Origin: Carya illinoinensis
Lineage: Eukaryota; Streptophyta; Magnoliopsida; Fagales; Juglandaceae
DNA: 64,000 bases
Direction: 5' to 3'
Assembly: GCF_018687715.1 (NCBI RefSeq)
Contig: NC_056760.1
Span: 36,904,001-36,968,000 of the forward strand
This document shows, piece by piece, positions 53,343-63,660 of this stretch. Each line of letters begins with the position of its first letter. Position 1 is the stretch's first letter. A program made the position numbers and the translations under genes. The notes below the pieces were generated by a model. That model saw only the letters and a program-made list of their open reading frames with translations. It was not told the DNA's origin and made no database searches.

Positions 53343-53750
53343 TTAACCTTGTATCTGAACTCTTTCTCGTTCCAGCTCCTCTATTCGTGGTTGCAGATCA
53401 TGAGCATACCAATCTGTAAATTTTTTCAACTCTTGGTTTTCTTGCTTTAGCCTTTTATTCTCACTATCCTTATTAGCAAGCTTCTGTCGTAACTCAGATA
53501 TTTGCATGTTAAGATGATCAATCTCACTCACCCTCGCCATTAACCTTCGAGACAAGATCGTAACAGAGGCAGCATATTGACTACTGAGCATTCTTGATTC
53601 TGCAATAATCTCAGAATCAACCTTACTAGAAAAACGGTTCACTACTCCTATCATGGTATTGACGGCCTCAGGAAAGAAGATTGATGATTGATGCGTCAAG
53701 GGTTCCTGATTCAAGTCTGGAACATTAGTGGAAGAGAATTGCTCAGCCAT
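53343..53750 (-). CDS. antisense ORF 2 of the Sirevirus-like element, coiled-coil protein, 135 aa
   Basis: ATG 53750 opens an intact 135-codon frame ending at TAA 53343-53345, antisense to gag-pol. Residues 1-30 are Ser/Gln/Pro-rich (MAEQFSSTNVPDLNQEP). Residues about 65-112 form a strong coiled coil (LSRRLMARVSEIDHLNMQIS, SENKRLKQENQELKK). It is clearly related to antisense ORF 1, sharing an IG...S...D...I pattern, a central YxxSxxxxSxRLxA motif and the following heptads, so the two arose by tandem duplication. No membrane segment, nuclease motif or zinc finger is visible. Its openness while pol carries three stops may be chance or may reflect recent decay. Confidence 0.6.
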   Translation of the reverse strand: MAEQFSSTNVPDLNQEPLTHQSSIFFPEAVNTMIGVVNRFSSKVDSEIIAESRMLSSQYAASVTILSRRLMARVSEIDHLNMQISELRQKLANKDSENKRLKQENQELKKFTDWYAHDLQPRIEELERERVQIQG

Positions 53751-54043
53751 TCTATCGTTGTGGAAAAACAGAACTCAGGTCAAGAAGCGATTATTTTTTT
53801 GGCATTCGATAGATGAAAATGATCATTTTTTTATAGAAACTCGGAGCCTTCAATCCCGTTTGTCAACAACATCAGGCGATTGTTTAAATCTTCAGCCGTA
53901 TTAAATTCATAGAGTTAGGCCTCGAGGCTTTGCAGCACTTGTCGGGTTACGGACGGCTCCATTTTTCAACTATCTACAGTGACTATTAAACGCATCGTTT
54001 TCTTTAGTCCATTTATTTGCTGCCGATCCTTTTTAATGATGCC

Positions 54044-54227
54044 AAAAGGGGGAGAAGTTTTAGACTAGAACATTAACATTGTTTAAATTGCTAAACTTGT
54101 TATATATGCTTGGAATTATATTTATACTTTTGCTTGAAAAACTAACGCATATTTTCAGGGGGAGCTTAAGTATTAATACAGGTTTCAAGTTCTATCAAAT
54201 ATTTGTCATCATCAAAAAGGGGGAGAT
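54044..54227 (+). other. repeated polypurine motifs before the right LTR
   Basis: AAAAGGGGGAGA at 54044, TCAGGGGGAGC at 54155 and AAAAAGGGGGAGAT ending at 54227, directly before the right LTR. The last is the functional position for plus-strand priming. Multiplication of this motif is a feature I associate with Sireviruses. Confidence 0.7.
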
Positions 54228-55565
54228 TGTTGAACTCAAGGTTTCAAGTTTCATGTGATTATAAATCTACACATGGATTTTGATGATAACAAATGAATTC
54301 AAAGAATAAAGAAGTCTCAAGCTCAAGTTGTCTACACAATGGAGTCAAGCACATCAAGGAAACAAACATGAGCAAGAAGGGAACAAGTTCACATTAAAAT
54401 TATAGAGTAATGTTGTAAATCTTTTCAAAATTCGAAATTAGAATTAATGCTCAAAATTAATATTTTATCATAAAACATTAAAATACATTTTCCACATGTG
54501 CATGAATATTTTTGAAAATTAAATTTGAAAATTTTGAAAGATGATTGATTGTCATCTTTTGCATGTGCATGCCTTGATTAAAGGGTTGAACTTTGAAAAT
54601 ATTAAAGATGATTGATTGTCATCTTTCACATGTGCATGTTTTATTTGAATATTTTCAAAAGTGATTGATACTTTTTTAGACTTATACAAAAAGTAAAAGA
54701 TTAGGTTTGAATTTTTTGAAAATGAAAGTGTGTTCATTTTGTCATATGCCAAAAGTAAAAGATTAGGTTTAATTTTTTTGAAAAAGTGAATGATGTTGTC
54801 TTTGACAATTGAAAAAGAAGAACCTTTTATTTGAATTCTTTGAAAAAGTGAATGATGTTGTCTTTGACAATTGAAAAAGAAGAACCTTTTATTTGAATTT
54901 TTTGAAAAAGTGAATGATGTTGTCTTTGACATGTGAATCTTTTTAAATTTGAATATGAAGTCTCATATGCCTATAAATAGATCATTTGAGAGCTTCACAT
55001 TCACAACACCAAGAGCATACAACATTCATTCAAAGCTTTCATTCTCTCTTCTCTAAGTATTGAGCCTTAATCCTTGTTCATTTTGAGAGATATAGTTTGC
55101 GCTGTATTGTTCTTATTTCACTCATTGAGGAGTGTTTTCTGATAACCTACCCACTATCAGCTCTTGTATCAGTAAAAGGGTGTGTATAACCCTTGTGTGT
55201 GTAGAAAGTATTCTACACAGGGAATAGTTGAATCACCACGTGTAAGGTGATTGCAAGTGTAGAGGGTGTTCTACACGGATCCTTTGTAGCGGTATTGTTC
55301 AAAGGTGTAATAGGTTTCTATCTCCACCTGAAGGCGGTTGAATAGTGAATTTGGGAATCCTCAAGGGGTAGCTTGAGGCGAGGACATAGGCAGTGGGGCC
55401 GAACCTCGTTAACATACTGAGTTTGCTTCTCTCTTACCCTTACTCTTTATATTTATTGTTATTTCATATTTTGTTTATATTTTATATTATATGTTTGATT
55501 TATAATTGTTATTTTTTTATACAACTCAATTCACTCCCCCTCTTGTGTTAGTCATCTGGGCAACA
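54228..55565 (+). repeat. right LTR of the Sirevirus-like element
   Basis: The LTR is 1338 bp, from TGTTGAACTC to GGGCAACA, with the same internal repeats, TATA box and hairpins as the left LTR. It differs at about 27 positions counted by eye. Confidence 0.93.
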
Positions 55566-55805
55566 ATATATAAATTAAATAATAAAATCTATCTATTTTC
55601 ATTAACTTAAATTAAAAAAAAAATGATGATTTTATACATATATAGAGAAAAACTCCCCACCGCTCGCTAGCTATTCCTTGAACAACAGCCCGCTAATAAA
55701 GTTCTGCTACGTAGCTCTTCTATTTCACATCTATATGCCTGTCTATAGCTGATAATGCTATGAATGTTCCCCTCCCTCCCGTGTAAAAAATCCCCTTCCC
55801 CTCCC

Positions 55806-56075
55806 CCTCTTCCACTGAAACCCACCTTCCACCTCTCTCTTTGACAACAGAGCTCCTCTCCTAGAACTAACGTCGGCGTTTGTGAAGTGTTCGCCGTTAC
55901 CCCGCCCTTCCGTAACCTTTCCCCTTCCCTTCTTCCACCTTGAAGCCCCCTATCGTCCACCTTTCTCGTTGACGAAAGAGCCCCTCTCCCAGAACCAACT
56001 TCGGCGACGTTCCTTGACTGTTCGCCATGACCCCGCCCTGCCGTAACCCTTCCCTTTCCCCTTCCCCTCATGGTG
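55806..56075. repeat. GC-rich tandem duplication, two units of about 130 bp
   Basis: Two successive units share TCCACCTT, GAGCTCCTCTCC or GAGCCCCTCTCC, AGAAC.AAC.TCGGCG and TGTTCGCC followed by ACCCCGCCC and CCGTAACC. The composition is strikingly C-rich against an AT-rich background. It starts about 240 bp after the Sirevirus-like element. A minus-strand frame crosses it, but its product is low-complexity Gly/Arg, probably not a gene. Confidence 0.65.
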
Positions 56076-56459
56076 TGAAATCATTTTAGTTTGTGATAAC
56101 GAAAGGCAATCCAAAGGCTGCATGAACTGAACACAATGTCTGTAAAAAAATATCAACCTCCCTATAACGATCTGAGACAAAACAAAGGTACTTCCCGTCT
56201 CCTCTTGAATTTTACAATTTTCAATGTCAAATAAGACCGATTAGGGAGGGAAACATTCCATCAAGGAGCAAACCTAAAAAAAAAATGAATTACATCCATT
56301 AAAAGTGAAGCGATTACTTGAGAGATTTGGATAAAAACAAGAAAAATAAAGCCGATTAGAAAGTTATATGTTAGGGATTGATTCCAAAGTTACATAATTA
56401 CTAATCAATGATAGAAGATAATTAAACTCATCCAAACCTTGAATCAAATCTCTTGGAAT

Positions 56460-57125
56460 GAAGATTCCCAAGCTAGGGATAGTCAGACCAAGTATTTTGC
56501 AGAGTCAATTGGTTCAACCTCTGAAAGCTGCTGATGCGTAGCTCTCGAAGTGATCTAGTCGTATTTGAGAACAGAAGGCGTGGCAGAGAAGCCATACAGA
56601 AGAGATATGCAAGAAAAACATGAAGGAATTGAGGAGGGGTAAGCGCAACAAACATCAATGATGGCAAGAAGCTTTCCCTTTTGTGAGTTATTTTTTCAGT
56701 AGGCAAGAAGCTTTCCTTTTTAGGGACTACATTATATGATGTAATGAATGGTTGTAATTGGATAACAACTTGAAGATTGACGGGTAATATGCAACGATGA
56801 CAGCTGTTGTGGTGGGCGAAGGCTGTGATGGGCGATGGAACAAAATGGGGGAGAAACAGCTTCGTGGGGACGACCGAAATTGGTGGGTGCCACGGCATTG
56901 TCCAGCTGTGGTGGTGACGGATCTGGTTTGGTGCAACGGTGGTCTAGGTTTGGTGCGGTGGCGATGGTCTCGATCTGGGTTTCGAATGTAAAGACGAATG
57001 CACTTATTTCTTTTCTCAAATTTAGACTGATAGTGTGATTTAATCAAATGAAATCATATTTATTGTATCTAGTGTAAAACTTCATATGTGGCATGTTGTG
57101 ATTGGAGGCTGTAAAATGCCGAACA
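56460..57125 (-). repeat. dispersed repeat with GC-richer core, copy 2
   Basis: Reverse complemented, 56790-57120 follows the same order of phrases as 32640-33010: CAACATGCCACATATGAAG, TTTTACACTAGATACAATAA, then the core with GGACAATGCCGTGGCACCCA. The region from 56460 to 56790 has no recognised content and is included because it appears continuous with the repeat. Confidence 0.5.
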
Positions 57126-57167
57126 TCGGCCAAACCGACCCAAAGAGGAACTAATATATATGTATGA

Positions 57168-57343
57168 GTTTTGCTACATACAAGTAAAATCGCGTACTAA
57201 TCTGCGTACCAATACTGATTCCTTCATACTTAAAATTTTAATTAACACTGTTTTCAATAAAATCTACTTTTTGATTAATTACAATAAATTAATGTATATA
57301 TTAGTACATAATTATACTTACAACTAAATTTTTCTTATATATA
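57168..57343 (+). repeat. MITE-like dispersed repeat, copy 3
   Basis: It matches 981-1165 end to end: TTTTGCTACATACAAGTAAA at the left, GTTTTCAATAAAATCTACTT in the centre and TTATACTTACAACTAAATTT at the right. Confidence 0.6.
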
Positions 57344-57344
57344 T

Positions 57345-57841
57345 ATAGTTTACTTCTATAACTTGCAAAACACACGTACCAATATACATACACACCGCTG
57401 ACGTGGTAGCTAGACATTAAAAATCAAACCATAACCTCCAATACATGCGTGCCACACGTGCGATGCTAATAAGTCCTTAAGTTCGAGTTGCTAATAGAAA
57501 ACCTAAATAAAAGAAAAGAGAAATAGTTACAAGTATTTTGTTTTTCCTTTTTCATTAGTGTACTCTGATCTTGCTTGCTATAGATCATATATGCTAGTCA
57601 TTGTCATTGATGGAGGCTTAGAGAGCAATGAAGGGACAAATGCTTTGTATTAGTGTGTGTGTATATATATATGCATAAACTTATAATCATCTTTCTTATT
57701 CATCCCATTCAATGCGAATCATTGCTCAAATCCCATATTAAGATGGGCCTATTTGTCATCATACGTAGCCATTTTTCTCCCCTTTTTTTTTTTTCAATTT
57801 AGGTAGCAATATTGCTTGTGTCTATATACGTTCTCATGAAT

Positions 57842-57886
<45 letters not shown>

Positions 57887-58147
57887 GATGAATATATAGT
57901 TATATTTAATTCTTGCCTAACAGCCCACACAAGCAAAGACACAGTCATTGCCAATTATGCCAAATCATTAAAAGTATCACATCATTTTAACAAGATAAAA
58001 TCCCACTAATATTGCATACTCTCTCTCTCTGTCTCTCTCTCTACATACCTTTTCTTGCAATCTAAGAATTGTGTCCATTTATATCCCGAAAACTCAATAC
58101 ACACAACTGTGGTCTGCGATCCTCATTCGTCGGAAGAACCCAGAAAA
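57345..58147 (+). promoter_or_regulatory. upstream region of the 141-aa gene
   Basis: This is AT-rich sequence with a 39-base T run at 57845-57883, a CT-rich stretch at 58018-58042 typical of plant core promoters or leaders, and a leader without ATG between about 58050 and 58147. No TATA box could be fixed; TATAGTTATATTT near 57896 is possible. Confidence 0.4.
57845..57883. repeat. poly(T) run, 39 bases
   Basis: An uninterrupted T tract about 270 bp upstream of the small gene. It may be the reversed poly(A) tail of a retroposon or simple slippage. Confidence 0.9.
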
Positions 58148-58573
58148 ATGAGCTCGGTTTGCATATCGAACTGTGTTAACGACGCACGTGACCCTCGTGT
58201 TCCCGTCCGGGCCACCTACGTGAACCTCTACAAGTGGCCGGAGTCCGACGCAGAGTTCGTCCGGTCGTTCAGCTCCGCCGAAGGCCGCAGGGGAATGCAT
58301 GGCCATCCCAGAGTGGTGGACAGTATCTCGTGCAGGCAGATGTATCTGAGAAGCTACAAGTTCTCCAGGAAAGAAACTGTGCCGGAGAAGACGCAGAAAT
58401 GTTTCGGGAGGGTGAGAGAGAAAATGTCTCCCGGAAAGAAGAGAAAGACTCAGGGGCTTAAAAGGAAGTGTTTGGTTTGGAGGAAAGTTAGGGAATTGTC
58501 GTGTGCCGCCTTGTTTAGGATCTTTCACAGGTTTTTGTCTTGCTCTGCTAGTGTAGACGTTATGGATGGATAA
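58148..58573 (+). CDS. conserved plant-type protein of unknown function, 141 aa
   Basis: ATG 58148 is the first ATG; the frame extends further upstream only through a TTG at 58055. The single exon ends at TAA 58571-58573. The protein starts MSSVCISNCVNDARDPR and has a central segment VNLYKWPESDAEFVRSF then VVDSISCRQMYLRSYKFSR, a basic stretch (KKRKTQGLKRKC) and a hydrophobic Cys-rich tail (LSCAALFRIFHRFLSC). GC content is far above the surroundings and codon use looks coding. I believe similar short proteins exist in other plants, but I cannot name the family or a function. The basic cluster could act in nuclear targeting, and the tail could associate with a membrane. Neither is established. 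Confidence 0.75.
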   Translation: MSSVCISNCVNDARDPRVPVRATYVNLYKWPESDAEFVRSFSSAEGRRGMHGHPRVVDSISCRQMYLRSYKFSRKETVPEKTQKCFGRVREKMSPGKKRKTQGLKRKCLVWRKVRELSCAALFRIFHRFLSCSASVDVMDG

Positions 58574-60183
58574 GATTGACATCATAAGCTTTCTCTACTC
58601 AATTCCTCTGTTTTTTATGCTCAGAACTACATTTACTTAAAAAAAAGGGGAAGAATCTGGTGTTGTGTTCTTGTTTATCTAGTTTTGTGTTAAGTTATGT
58701 TGAAGGGAAAATATTGCAATGGACATTGTGGCAAGAATAGTTCTGTGTAAATCTGCATGTCCTGATCATCCTGCCGAGCTTACAGAAAAACCATGTAATT
58801 TTGCTCTCCTTTTTTATTTCAGTGTGATTCTAAGAAATAATGTTTTGTATTTAGTAATGCTGTCGGTATTTTCAGTACTTGTTGTCTCTCTTTCTCCTAA
58901 AGTTACATCCATGAAGTTCAAGGCCGAAAAGGTATTAGTGTAGCCTTGTTTGTCGTTAACAGCAAGCGCAGGAATGCAAGGAAAAAGGAAAGGTAGTACT
59001 TGTAAGTTTCCACGGCTTTCCAAAGCTAAGGGGACATTATGATTATGATAAATTCGAGGCGTGGTAATTATAATTTTGGGTAGGGTTGGTTTTTACGTTG
59101 TTTTCAATTATGTAAAGTTAATCAGTGCGACCTGAACTTGATCTGCGATATTTCAAAAGGGACAATTGAGAATTGATTTATACAGTTTTTGAGTGCGTAA
59201 TTTCATTTTTTTCAATGAAAATATATAAAATTACATGTCATAAGACTATACCTAACAATAGTTGTGACAATTTTTATTACAATCAATGAATCCGATAAAA
59301 ATTGAATTATTGACATAAAAACCTTAGTCATAAATAGATATAAACCTTTAATTTCCTTTTCTTTTGTTTATGATCCTTTGGACCGTTACTATGTTTTTTA
59401 TTTAACTAACCCTCTCCCCTAACGTATCTTGACCAGGTAATATAATATGTAATTAATTACAATTGACACAGCTGTATATTGAAACCCCAAGTAAATAAAA
59501 TAAATAATGATGAGTCGAATGGGGACGAAAAAACAGGCAAAAAGGTCTCGCTGGGTAATCACGTTTTTGTACGTTGACGTCGTGATTGCCGGTTACGATA
59601 TGCGTTTTGAGGTTTAGGTATATTATTGGTACAAAATCGATGACCTGCATGTAACGTTGAATCGGTCAGCAATTACTTCATCATCCCATATGGCTGAATC
59701 ATCAAACGCCTGCAATTATGTCTCAGTCTACGTCCCACAGACACTGTTTCAAGTATCAATGTAATTTACTGTAACATATTTTTGATATAAAATAATTATT
59801 TTGATCAATCATGTCAATATAATGTATAAAAAATATGTAAAAATGATTATATATGTATATAAACTCTAATTTTTCTTAAAAATTTAGACCCATGTCAAAT
59901 ATATTTATAATTGATCTCTTTAGCTTGAAAAATTTTCAAATGAAAAAGTTGATATATTTTTGTGCTTGTGAATTAACGCATGCAGATTCCTTGGCGGTCA
60001 AATAGAAACCAATTTGCCTTGGATTCTCATAGCCATTAATAGAAGAGGCCTAATAGAAGAGGCCAAAGACCAGAGAAAGATTCTATTCTATGATGCATCT
60101 AAGAAATCTGTGTCCAATTGTAAAGTGAAAAAACTTATTTGCACAAACTTTTATAGACATTTTACATTTAGGTACCATTTATT

Positions 60184-60217
<34 letters not shown>

Positions 60218-60269
60218 TTGGATCTCCTAAATTAAAATCAATACATGAAAAGTATATATGTATATTTTA

Positions 60270-60311
<42 letters not shown>

Positions 60312-61270
60312 CCACAGCTACTACTAAACCCTACACCAAATACTGGACCAGTTCACTTACTGCTATGACCCATTCAACATTTCTTTGCAATTTCCACCCT
60401 GTAAAGCCCACAGAGGGTATTGCACTTTTATTTTTTATTATAGGATGTCCGATAATAAAGTTCTGACTAATTTTAGATGTAAATAAATCTTTAGTAAAAG
60501 TTTTTCACGAGTAGACTTCAAATAATAACTTGCTTTATCAACTTCTATGCCGAGAAAAAAAAAAAAAAAACCCCTTGGATTTTTGAATGAGAAAGATAAA
60601 TCTATAATCGTGTGTCGAGGATAAACTACATACGTGCTCTTTGCACAAACAACATGACCGGATTTGATATGGAAGATAGTATAATTTTAAATATTTTTTA
60701 TAAATCAAATTCTGTTATATATATCAATGATCGATGTTGAAGAAGCGTTCTCCACGCCGACCCGTTGGCAAAAGGACCCTCCCTAACATGTGCCACAAAA
60801 GAATAGAAGAAAAAACTGATCAGATTGAATGGGGAATGTTATTTGTGGTGTCAAATGCATGGATGGGCAAGAATGGGCGAGAAGAAAACAAGACAAAGAT
60901 ATAATCATCACAGCCACCAAACCCACTGGCTTTGCTGAAACTTGCACTCTACGGAGATCATCAATACTCTTTGCTAAAACTTCTTTAGCTCCAATGGGAC
61001 TCATGATCAACACCTTCAAGCATGGAAATTTGAGAACTTATATGATCATGACCCAGCAAATTCAAAGCACGCTGACAGTAACATGCATAAGCTGCTGTCG
61101 GGCCCACGCAACTATTGATCATAAACAAAGTGAAATTTACAGTTTCTTTCGTTTCAAGTTTCCCTTTGCCAAGAACGTCTAACAAGGGGGGAAAGGAAGA
61201 ACAAAGAACACATTTTCTTCTTCAAGAAAGCTTAATAATTTCCATTTTCAGTTAGTTTTCATGGTATCAA
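58574..61270. other. intergenic, several AT microsatellites, no gene recognised
   Basis: (AT)n tracts lie at 60186-60215 and 60279-60307. 59760-59890 is a small AT-rich repeat similar to 29945-30180. 60780-61185 has two overlapping minus-strand frames with protein-like stretches (SPIGAKEVLAKSIDDLRRVQ and AYACYCQRALNLLGHD), but no family is recognised and no splice structure is evident. It could be a terminal exon of a decayed gene. Confidence 0.35.
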
Positions 61271-61275
61271 ATTTA

Positions 61276-61646
61276 AGGTTCTGTTTGAATATTGAGCTGA
61301 GCTGAATTTAGTCGAGTTGAGTTCTTTATAAATTGTAGTGAGTTGAGATGATGTAATGAATTTTATGAGGTCCACTTAAGATGAGTTTAGATGTGTTTGG
61401 ATGTTAAGATGAGTTTAAATGTATTTGGATATTAAGATGAGTTGATATATATTTATAAAATGTTGAAAAAAGTTGTGGGTCCCACCTGTAAAGAGGTGTT
61501 GAGTTGAAAAATATTGTAGGTCTTACGTGTAAAGAGGTTATGAATTGAGATGAGTTTAATAATTTAAGAATTAGGTGTTTAAATGTTAGACTCAACTTAA
61601 AATTAGACTGAACTCTCAATTCAGTCCAAGTTCTAAACATGACCTT
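61276..61646. mobile_element. MITE with inverted termini, about 370 bp
   Basis: The left end AGGTTCTGTTTGAATATTGA and the right end reverse complemented (AGGTCATGTTTAGAACTTGG) are imperfect inverted repeats. Two more GTGTTTGGATGTTAAGATGAG-like phrases sit inside. Flanking TTAA makes the target duplication ambiguous. It is Tourist-like but longer than the 204-bp family, and the stretch at 3475-3620 shares its TTAAGAGTATTTTAGAAT style of sequence. Confidence 0.5.
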
Positions 61647-61959
61647 AAAGTGGAAAAAGATTTCTAAATTTGAGTGCTTCGAATATAAGATACATATTTC
61701 TGGTGAATTTAAATGTTCAATATGTAATGTTCTAAGATTTATTTAAGTTGTTTATCTCTTTTCCAATCAAAACCCTTAATTTCAGACAAAGAACTTCAGA
61801 ATCTCAGTCCGTTCTAGCTTCTGTTCTTCGAGTTGCTGGCCTTGAAATAATTTCTATACATTGAAGCTATATTTTGTTGCAATAAACAAAATTAGTTGAT
61901 GAAATAAAAGGTTACACCGTTGAGTGGCCTTCTAATCATATTTCTCCTTCTAGAAAAAA

Positions 61960-62314
61960 AGAGTTATATGTGAGATTCGTGATCATCAAACTACTTATTA
62001 AAAGCTCAAAAGAAAAGAAAAAACAAAAAGGAAAAAAGCACAAGTGCTCCACTCTGTCCTGGGTTTGTGGCAATCATCATATGTATGAATTGCCACAGCC
62101 TTGTTATTCTTTTACTCTTTATGCTTGACAAGTGAAATGAATTGTCTAATGAATACTATCTCAAATTGATAGCTAGCTACTTCCACTGTAAATATAGGGC
62201 GTAGGGGGAAGGCCAAACAAACCAGCCCTAAGGACTTGGATCACTTGTTTTTCCTTGTCTATTTTCTGATCGTATACTGCATGGAATAGGATCCTCGAGC
62301 GAAAAGGATAACTG
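61960..62314 (+). repeat. direct repeat flanking the NAC pseudogene, left copy
   Basis: About 350 bp starting GAGTTATATGTGAGATTCGT recur at 63661 as GAGTTCTATGTGAGATTCGT, continuing through AATTGTCTAATGAATACTAT and AAGGACTTGGATCACTTG to GGAATAGGATCCTC. Identity is high (roughly nine in ten by eye). Confidence 0.85.
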
Positions 62315-62433
62315 CACTTAGAATAAAACATGGGATATTTTTTTTTATGTTTTACCCTAACGAAATACTTTTAATTTAACATCTTGTGCCATAAATGCAA
62401 TATACCATAGAACAATATAAGTTAGTTGTTAGA

Positions 62434-62983
62434 GCATTGACATTGGATTAGCCAACTTCAATTCATCCAGCTTATTAGCTATAGTAAAGGCATCCCAATC
62501 TTCATATATTAAGGGCTATTGTAGCAAGTTCATATAATTTTATATTATTTACTATTCCTTCTTCACTTCGTCCAACCAGTTTCTTTCTCGCGACTTCTCT
62601 CTTCTTCTTTCCCGCAGGGCAGCCTTCTCATTTTTTTTTCTCTCTCTCCATCTCCTCTTCCATCGCAAGCTCCTCCCTGTTCATTTCCAGCTTCTCCTCC
62701 ATCGGTTGTAGTCTCAAGCTCCAAAAGAAGAACCTTATCAAACTGAAGCCCTGTAGAGATCTTCTTCGTTGCCAGCTTCTCTTATTTGCCATCGGTAAGA
62801 ATCAAACGACTCCATAGAAGTCTTTGTAGATCATTTAAATCCATCAGGTCTTATTATGCTTTGGTTTCACTTTTCTTCACTAAGACTCTCTCTCACGCTT
62901 CACATTCCCAAAGAACCTTGTGCACCAAAACCCATAATAACGAGATCTCGGTAAGGTTAGGGCATTGGAAGAAGAAGAGGAAG
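62434..62983 (+). promoter_or_regulatory. former leader region of the NAC pseudogene
   Basis: The stretch starts with AGAGCATTGACATTGGATTA, a phrase of the kind seen at the ends of some plant repeats. It continues as a pyrimidine-rich, leader-like sequence up to the NAC ATG. No TATA box is clear. Confidence 0.3.
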
Positions 62984-63526
62984 ATGGCATTAATGTTGAT
63001 GGAATCACTGGCTCTAGGGTTCAGATTCAGGCCGACAGATGAAGAGCTCATAAATCATTACCTTAGGTTGAAAATCAATGACCGTCATTTTGAGGTCTGG
63101 GTAATCTCCGAAATCGACGTTTGCAGATGGGAGCCCTAGGATTTGCTTGGTAATTTTCTCTCATTCATTTTTCTTTTAGATTTTAAAAACTATATTCACT
63201 TACCATTATCTTGAAATTTAATTCCATTCTTATTGTGGTAGTAGTTTTGTTTTTTCCTTTTCTTGATTGGTTAATTGGCTGTCAAATTTTTCTTTATTAT
63301 TCACTTAATAAAAAATTGATAATTCCATTATATTTGGTGATTTTATATGCTAACAGCTAAAGGCTGTTCCTCTTTGACATTCTTCTAAAGAAGACTTTGG
63401 TTTTCTACAGAGGTTGTGCTCCCAAGGGGGAGTGCACGAACTAGATCATGTACGAGTATCGTGCTACCTAGAAACAACTTGATGGTACTCATCCCAGCTA
63501 GGTCTTCAACTCCTTTGCTTCCTTAT
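62984..63526 (+). pseudogene. NAC-domain transcription factor pseudogene
   Basis: ATG 62984 opens NAC subdomains A and B (LGFRFRPTDEELINHYLRLK, FEVWVISEIDVCRWEP). TAG at 63137 replaces the Trp that normally follows, and the exon ends with a good donor (CTTG, GTAATT) at 63149. After 236 bp of intron-like sequence comes subdomain D (KKTLVFYRGCAPKGECTN) with TAG at 63442 where Trp is expected. YEYRAT then meets TAG at 63469 and DGTHPS meets TAG at 63499. Subdomain C, the main DNA-contact region, is missing. NAC proteins are plant transcription factors; this copy cannot make one. Confidence 0.88.
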
Positions 63527-63660
63527 TCTTAACAATAGTGCTTTTTTTTTTCCCGTCTTTTGTTCATAATTGTTGGGATATTCTGTCAACAAGAACAATA
63601 GTGCCTTGTTCTTATGCACACAACCTTGTTCTTATCTAAATTTGTTTCTATCATGAATGT

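Larger units (their letters stand above)
46389..55565 (+). mobile_element. Sirevirus-like Ty1/copia retrotransposon, 9.18 kb, nearly complete
   Basis: Two LTRs of exactly 1338 bp are flanked by the 5-bp target duplication ATATA (46384-46388 and 55566-55570). Internal order is primer-binding site, gag, protease, integrase, reverse transcriptase, RNase H, a 1.66-kb non-pol region with two antisense ORFs, then repeated polypurine motifs. Long LTRs, about 9 kb total, the gag type and the multiple polypurine motifs point to the SIRE/Maximus lineage. By eye the LTRs differ at about 27 positions (near 2 percent), nearly all transitions, so the insertion is much younger than the copia at 33.8 kb. Several premature stops make it non-autonomous now. 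Confidence 0.93.

Noticed and set aside
55667..56071. 134-codon minus-strand frame rich in Gly and Arg
   Set aside because: It is produced by the C-rich tandem duplication; no domain or start context is convincing.
58055..58147. N-terminal extension of the 141-aa protein
   Set aside because: It would begin at TTG and includes leader-like sequence; ATG 58148 is the first ATG.
58094..58585. 163-codon minus-strand frame over the 141-aa gene
   Set aside because: It is a GC-driven shadow; the plus-strand frame has the better start and coding character.
60014..60466. Two 73-codon plus-strand frames
   Set aside because: Each runs through an (AT)n microsatellite that encodes Tyr-Ile repeats.
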